This document shows, piece by piece, positions 20,113-24,483 of a stretch of DNA of 24,483 nt. Every line of letters begins with the position of its first letter. The stretch's first letter is position 1. The notes below the pieces were generated by a model. It was not told where the DNA came from. It did not search any database and worked only from the letters and a program-made list of their open reading frames with translations. The DNA comes from Caryophanales bacterium (GTDB taxonomy: Bacteria > Bacillota_I > Bacilli_A > RF39 > UBA660): assembly GCA_016282415.1 (NCBI GenBank), contig JAEEKO010000047.1, forward strand, positions 1 through 24,483. Direction: 5' to 3'. The translations under genes were made by a program, and so were the position numbers.

Positions 20113-20147
20113 TTTAGTATTAAACGCGTTTTGGGATATGGTGGTTT

Positions 20148-20738
20148 ATGAATCATTATTTTACTGATAATTCTGATTTAAAAAGTGAATTAAAAAATAT
20201 TGTTTATAACTATGGCGAATACCACTTTGAATTTACGAGCGACAATGGAGTATTTTGCAAAGATCGAATTGATTTTGGTAGTGAATTATTAGTAAGTAAT
20301 TATTTAAAAAACGCGAGTTCTAATTTAAAAATTTTAGATGTGGGTTGTGGTTATGGTTTTATTGGACTAACGATTAGTAAAATAACTAATTCCCATGTTG
20401 ATTTAATTGATATTAATAAACGAGCTCTTCACTTATGTGAAATGAATATAAAGAATTTAAAAGCTGATGCAAATGCATTTGAAAGTAACATTTATGACAA
20501 TGTAACTGATAAATATGATGTTATCATTACTAACCCGCCAATTAGGGCAGGTAAAAAGGTGGTTTATGGTATTTTAAGAGAGGCACTTAATCATATGACT
20601 AAGGACGGGTCATTATGGTTTGTTATAAGAAAGAATCAAGGGGCTTTATCCGCTATCAAAGATATTAGCGATATCTATGATTGTACCGTAGTAGATAAGT
20701 CAAAAGGATTTTTAATAATATGTGCAAAAAGCCGTTGA
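20148..20738 (+). CDS. ybxB: class I methyltransferase, YbxB/RsmC-like
   Basis: A 196-residue SAM-dependent methyltransferase of the methyltransferase-small (RsmC/MTS) family. Motif I is ILDVGCGYGFIGLTIS and the acidic loop is VDLIDINKRAL. The catalytic motif IV is VIITNPPIRAGK, with the NPP-I typical of N2-guanine rRNA methyltransferases. It is about half the length of E. coli RsmC, corresponding to its catalytic half, as in Bacillus YbxB. In Bacillus ybxB lies directly before rpoB, and the same order is kept here. The probable target is 16S rRNA guanine, but that is inferred from the family. The SD is ggtggt. The TGA stop overlaps the -35 of the rpoB promoter. Confidence 0.88.
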   Translation: MNHYFTDNSDLKSELKNIVYNYGEYHFEFTSDNGVFCKDRIDFGSELLVSNYLKNASSNLKILDVGCGYGFIGLTISKITNSHVDLIDINKRALHLCEMNIKNLKADANAFESNIYDNVTDKYDVIITNPPIRAGKKVVYGILREALNHMTKDGSLWFVIRKNQGALSAIKDISDIYDCTVVDKSKGFLIICAKSR

Positions 20739-20763
20739 CAAGAAAATGAATAACTGATAGAAT
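20735..20763 (+). promoter_or_regulatory. predicted sigma-A promoter of rpoBC
   Basis: Consensus TTGACA (20735-20740), 17 bp, TAGAAT (20758-20763). It would give a leader of about 70 bases before the TTG start of rpoB. Confidence 0.75.
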
Positions 20764-20769
20764 TATAAA

Positions 20770-20799
20770 TTGGTGACGTATTGTTTTTTCTTGTACAAT
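20770..20799 (+). promoter_or_regulatory. possible second rpoBC promoter
   Basis: TTGGTG (20770-20775), 18 bp, TACAAT (20794-20799). It is weaker than the upstream promoter and could be a second start or only part of the leader. Confidence 0.35.
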
Positions 20800-20838
20800 A
20801 TTGGCTCAAAAAAATCTTATGCATAGGGGTGAAACGAA

Positions 20839-23800
20839 TTGGCATACAAAGTAAAAAAATTTGGTGACCATCGAGAAAGAAGAAGTTTCTCAAAAATTAA
20901 AAACACCTTAGAATTAAACAACTTATTGGAAATTCAAAAGAAGTCATATAGTGATTTCTTAACAAACGGAATTAAGGAAATATTTGAAGAATCATTTCCG
21001 GTAGAAAGTTTCACTGGTAATATTTCACTAGAGTTCGGTGATTATTATTTTGATGAACCACGCTATACGATTAAGGAAGCTAAAGAGCGTATGGTAAACT
21101 ATGCTGCTCCTTTAAAGATTCAAGCAAGAGTATTTATTCATGAAACTGGAGAAGTTAAAGAACAAGAAATCTTCTTAGGTGACATGCCATTAATGACTGA
21201 TGCTGGAACCTTTATCATTAACGGTGCAGAACGTGTTATCGTATCACAATTAGTAAGAAGTCCATCTATTTATTTTAAACAAGAAATTGATAAAAATGGA
21301 CGTCATATTATTAGTTCTGAAGTTATCCCTAATAAAGGTACATGGCTAGAATATGAAACAGATGCTCGTGATGTTTTATATGTACGTATTGATCGTACAA
21401 GAAAAGTAACGATTACAACATTCTTAAGAGCTTTAGGTTTATCTAATGATGAAGACATTATTAGTGTTTTTGGCGAGAACCAATATATTTTAAATACTAT
21501 TGAAAAAGATAGTACTAAAAATACTGATGAAGCCTTAATTGAAATTTATGAAAAATTAAGACCAGGTGAACCAGCTACATTAGATAGTGCTAAAAACCAA
21601 TTAGTAGTTCGTTTCTTTGATTCATTCCGCTATGATTTAGCTAAAGTAGGTCGTTATAAATTTAATAAGAAATTAAATGTATTAGATCGTTTAGTTGATT
21701 GTGTATTAGCTGAAGATATTAAAGATGGTAAAAAAGTTGTTTGTAAAAAAGGTACTTTAGTAACAAAAGAAATATTAGAAGAATTAAGACCAGTATTTGA
21801 AAACGGATTTGGTGTTAAGGAAACTATTATTAATGAAGAATTAGATGAATATAATAAAATTCAAGAAGTTTTAGTATATGATAAGAAAGATGATAGTAAA
21901 GTTATCAAATTAATTGGTAATGATCAAAGTATTACGGTTAAACGTTTAACTATCTCTGATATTTATGCATCGATTTCATACTATTTAAATTTATTAGATG
22001 GTATTGGATCATTTGATGAAATTGATAATTTAGGTAACAGACGTATTCGTCAAGCAGGTGAATTAATTTCTAACCAATTCAATATTGGTATTGCTCGTAT
22101 GAAACGTGTAATTATTGAACGTATGTCAACTCAAGAAATTGAAAACGTTACACCTAAATCATTAATTAATATTAGACCAGTTACTGCTGCGTTAAAAGAA
22201 TTCTTTGGTTCATCTCAATTATCACAATTCATGGATCAAATTAACCCAATTGCTGAGTTAACTAATAAACGTCGTTTATCTTCTTTAGGTCCAGGCGGAT
22301 TATCTCGTGAACGTGCTGGTATGGAAGTACGTGACGTTAACCCATCACATTATGGTCGTATTTGTCCAATTGAATCACCAGAAGGTCAAAATATCGGTTT
22401 GATTACATCATTAGCTAGTTATGCTAAAGTTAATGAATATGGTTTCTTAATGACTCCATATCGTAAAGCAGCTAACGGTGTTGTATCTGATGAAATCGTT
22501 TATTTAACTGCTGATGAAGAAAAAGATTTCTATATTAGTCAAGCATCTATTAATGTTGATGCTAAAGGAAATATTTTAGATGATAAATGTATTGTTCGTT
22601 TAAATGACGATACTGTTATCGTTCCAAAAGAAAAAGTTAATTATGTTGACGTAAGTCCAAGTCAAGTAGTTGCAATTACAACTAGTTGTATTCCATTCCT
22701 TGACCACGATGATGCTCACCGTGCGTTAATGGGTGCAAACATGCAACGTCAAGCTGTTCCAGTATTAAAACCAGAAGCTCCAATTGTTGGTACTGGTGTT
22801 GAATACATTGCAGCTAGAGATTCAGGTTCTACTATCGTTTGTAAAGCTGATGGTGTAGTTGAATATGCTGATGGTTTACGTATTGATGTTAAAACTGCTA
22901 AAGGTAAAGATACTTATTATTTAGCAAACTATGAACGTAGTAATGCTTCAAGTTGTATTAATCATCATCCAATTGTTAAAAAGGGTGATAGTGTTCATGT
23001 TGGTGAAGTTATCGCTGATGGACCAAGTTGTGAAAAAGGTGAATTAGCATTAGGTAAAAACTTAACTGTTGCATTCATGACTTTTGACGGATATAACTAT
23101 GAAGATGCCGTTGTATTAAATGAAAGATTAATCAAAGAAGATGTTTATACATCTCTACATATTGAACATTATGACATTGAATGTCGTGACACTAAATTAG
23201 GTCCTGAAGAATTTACTAGAGATATTCCAAACGTTGGTGATGAAGCTCGTAAAAACTTAGACCAAAATGGTGTTGTTAGAATTGGTACTGAAGTTAAAGA
23301 AGGTGACATCCTAGTTGGTAAAGTTACACCAAAAGGAGTTCAAGAATTAACTTCAGAAGAAAAATTATTACATGCAATCTTTGGTGAAAAAACTCGTGAA
23401 GTTAGAGATACATCACTTCGTGTTGAACATGGAGCAGAAGGTATTGTTCATGATGTTAAAATTTATACTAAAGAAAATAGTGATGAATTACCTGCTGGTG
23501 TTTCAAAATTAATTCGTGTATATATTATCCAAAAACGTAAGATTCAAATTGGTGATAAGATGTCTGGTCGTCATGGTAATAAAGGTGTTATTTCATTAAT
23601 TTTACCTGAAGAAGATATGCCATACTTACCAGATGGTACTCCAGTTGATATCGTATTAAATCCACAAGGTGTTCCTTCTCGTATGAACATCGGACAAATT
23701 CTTGAATTACATTTAGGATATGCTGGTAAAAAATTAGGTGTTCATTATGCTACTCCAGTATTTGATGGTGCATCAATCGATGATATCAAAGCTGAAATGA

Positions 23801-24453
23801 AAGAAGCTGGTATTGATCCAGATGGTAAGACTGTATTATATGACGGTCGTACTGGTGAACCATTCGAAAATCGTGTTTCTGTTGGTGTAATGTATATGAT
23901 CAAACTTGACCATATGGTTGATGATAAGTTACATGCTCGTGCAACTGGACCATATTCATTAGTTACTCAACAACCTTTAGGTGGTAAAGCACAATTCGGT
24001 GGACAACGTTTCGGTGAAATGGAAGTTTGGGCTTTATATGCTTATGGTGCTAGTCATGTATTACAAGAAATTATGACTATTAAATCAGATGACGTTGTTG
24101 GTCGTGTTAAAGTATATGAAGCATTAGTTAAAGGTAAAACAATTAATCAAGCTGGTATTCCAGAATCATTCCGTGTATTAATTAAAGAATTCCAAGCTTT
24201 AGGCTTAAATGTTCAAATTATTAATAATAATGATGAAGTTGTAGATCTAAAAGATATGGAAGTTGATGATGAAGATAGTAATGATGCATTATCAATTGAT
24301 GAAATTACTTTAGATAATGAAAACTTACCAGAACCAGAGACCCCACCAGATGTTGAAATGCTTGATGATGATTCTGAATTTGAAGATGATTTAGAAAGTT
24401 TAGAATTCCCTGGTGATATTGATGATATTGATGATGAGGAGGTAGACTTATAA
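20839..24453 (+). CDS. rpoB: DNA-directed RNA polymerase subunit beta
   Basis: A 1204-residue beta subunit with all major conserved regions: the N-terminal HRERRSFSKI, the rifampicin region (FGSSQLSQFMDQINP at about residues 455-470), GPGGLSRERAGMEVRDV, ESPEGQNIGL, GYNYEDAVVLNERL, KIQIGDKMSGRHGNKGVIS and QQPLGGKAQFGGQRFGEMEVWAL. The rifampicin-binding His (E. coli 526) is Asn476. The last ~60 residues are very acidic, as in many Bacillota. The start is TTG, set by the SD aggggtga and by homology; Bacillus rpoB also starts with TTG. It has its own promoter and overlaps the rpoC start by one base. The genes rplJ-rplL, which precede ybxB-rpoB in Bacillus, are absent upstream. Confidence 0.98.
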   Translation: MAYKVKKFGDHRERRSFSKIKNTLELNNLLEIQKKSYSDFLTNGIKEIFEESFPVESFTGNISLEFGDYYFDEPRYTIKEAKERMVNYAAPLKIQARVFIHETGEVKEQEIFLGDMPLMTDAGTFIINGAERVIVSQLVRSPSIYFKQEIDKNGRHIISSEVIPNKGTWLEYETDARDVLYVRIDRTRKVTITTFLRALGLSNDEDIISVFGENQYILNTIEKDSTKNTDEALIEIYEKLRPGEPATLDSAKNQLVVRFFDSFRYDLAKVGRYKFNKKLNVLDRLVDCVLAEDIKDGKKVVCKKGTLVTKEILEELRPVFENGFGVKETIINEELDEYNKIQEVLVYDKKDDSKVIKLIGNDQSITVKRLTISDIYASISYYLNLLDGIGSFDEIDNLGNRRIRQAGELISNQFNIGIARMKRVIIERMSTQEIENVTPKSLINIRPVTAALKEFFGSSQLSQFMDQINPIAELTNKRRLSSLGPGGLSRERAGMEVRDVNPSHYGRICPIESPEGQNIGLITSLASYAKVNEYGFLMTPYRKAANGVVSDEIVYLTADEEKDFYISQASINVDAKGNILDDKCIVRLNDDTVIVPKEKVNYVDVSPSQVVAITTSCIPFLDHDDAHRALMGANMQRQAVPVLKPEAPIVGTGVEYIAARDSGSTIVCKADGVVEYADGLRIDVKTAKGKDTYYLANYERSNASSCINHHPIVKKGDSVHVGEVIADGPSCEKGELALGKNLTVAFMTFDGYNYEDAVVLNERLIKEDVYTSLHIEHYDIECRDTKLGPEEFTRDIPNVGDEARKNLDQNGVVRIGTEVKEGDILVGKVTPKGVQELTSEEKLLHAIFGEKTREVRDTSLRVEHGAEGIVHDVKIYTKENSDELPAGVSKLIRVYIIQKRKIQIGDKMSGRHGNKGVISLILPEEDMPYLPDGTPVDIVLNPQGVPSRMNIGQILELHLGYAGKKLGVHYATPVFDGASIDDIKAEMKEAGIDPDGKTVLYDGRTGEPFENRVSVGVMYMIKLDHMVDDKLHARATGPYSLVTQQPLGGKAQFGGQRFGEMEVWALYAYGASHVLQEIMTIKSDDVVGRVKVYEALVKGKTINQAGIPESFRVLIKEFQALGLNVQIINNNDEVVDLKDMEVDDEDSNDALSIDEITLDNENLPEPETPPDVEMLDDDSEFEDDLESLEFPGDIDDIDDEEVDL

Positions 24454-24483
24454 TGATCGATGTAAATAATTTTAAAGGTATCA
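24453..24483 (+). CDS. rpoC: RNA polymerase subunit beta', first codons (3' truncated)
   Basis: The ATG overlaps the rpoB TAA stop (TAATG), with an SD gaggaggt in the rpoB end. Only ten codons are visible (MIDVNNFKGI). The length is far too short for homology on its own; identity rests on the invariant rpoB-rpoC order and on similarity to the usual beta' N-terminus. Confidence 0.85.
   Translation, partial: MIDVNNFKGI

Noticed and set aside
20148..20738. Reading TGA at 20736-20738 as Trp (mycoplasma code)
   Set aside because: The methyltransferase ends at its expected length there, and TGG is used for Trp throughout, so TGA is a true stop.

Overview
The window is a stretch of AT-rich bacterial chromosome with dense genes, short spacers, hairpin-plus-T-run terminators and extended Shine-Dalgarno (SD) sites. 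Gene content points to a spore-forming low-GC Bacillota: SpoVS, SpoVIF, SpoIVA, RNase J, EngB, Der, HU, and a YbxB-type methyltransferase directly before rpoB. TGA ends the gene at 20148-20738 and TGG encodes Trp, so the code is standard, not the mycoplasma code. RpoB carries Asn at the rifampicin position equivalent to E. coli 526, as described for Mollicutes. Together this suggests an uncultured Bacilli lineage near the Mollicutes (for example RF39-like); that placement is inference.

Layout. 1-2470: end of tex, a HAD hydrolase, tRNA-Gln(CTG) and two membrane proteins. 2473-4282: a methyltransferase, spoVS with its SD buried in a terminator-like hairpin, and a convergent tail-anchored unknown. 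4490-6130: a short SSB, two divergent XRE regulators with operator-like repeats between them, and a membrane-anchored deacetylase-like remnant. 6200-10579: an RNase J paralogue with lost metal ligands, a small helical protein and the FtsK/SpoIIIE translocase. 10656-15385: a 1186-residue protein with a type IV prepilin head, Ig-like domains, seven exact 74-residue repeats and a DUF4214-like tip, then engB, then a stand-alone prepilin related to the head of the giant. 15439-18559: der, spoVIF and spoIVA. 18612-20738: an unknown internally duplicated helical protein, HU and the YbxB-like methyltransferase. 20839-end: rpoB and the first codons of rpoC.

Most of the window is housekeeping and sporulation. 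The most unusual part is the prepilin pair: a small pilin and a very large, Cys-patterned, repeat-bearing version of the same pilin. The pair looks like a shaft subunit and an adhesive subunit of a type IV pilus-like fibre. No assembly ATPase, platform protein or prepilin peptidase is in the window, so the machine must be encoded elsewhere. Other points worth attention are the RNase J pseudoenzyme, a probable leaderless XRE regulator, the spoVS leader hairpin and the duplicated unknown protein.

No gene-free stretch exceeds 300 bases. The longest are 4283-4489 and 19581-19755, both described below.
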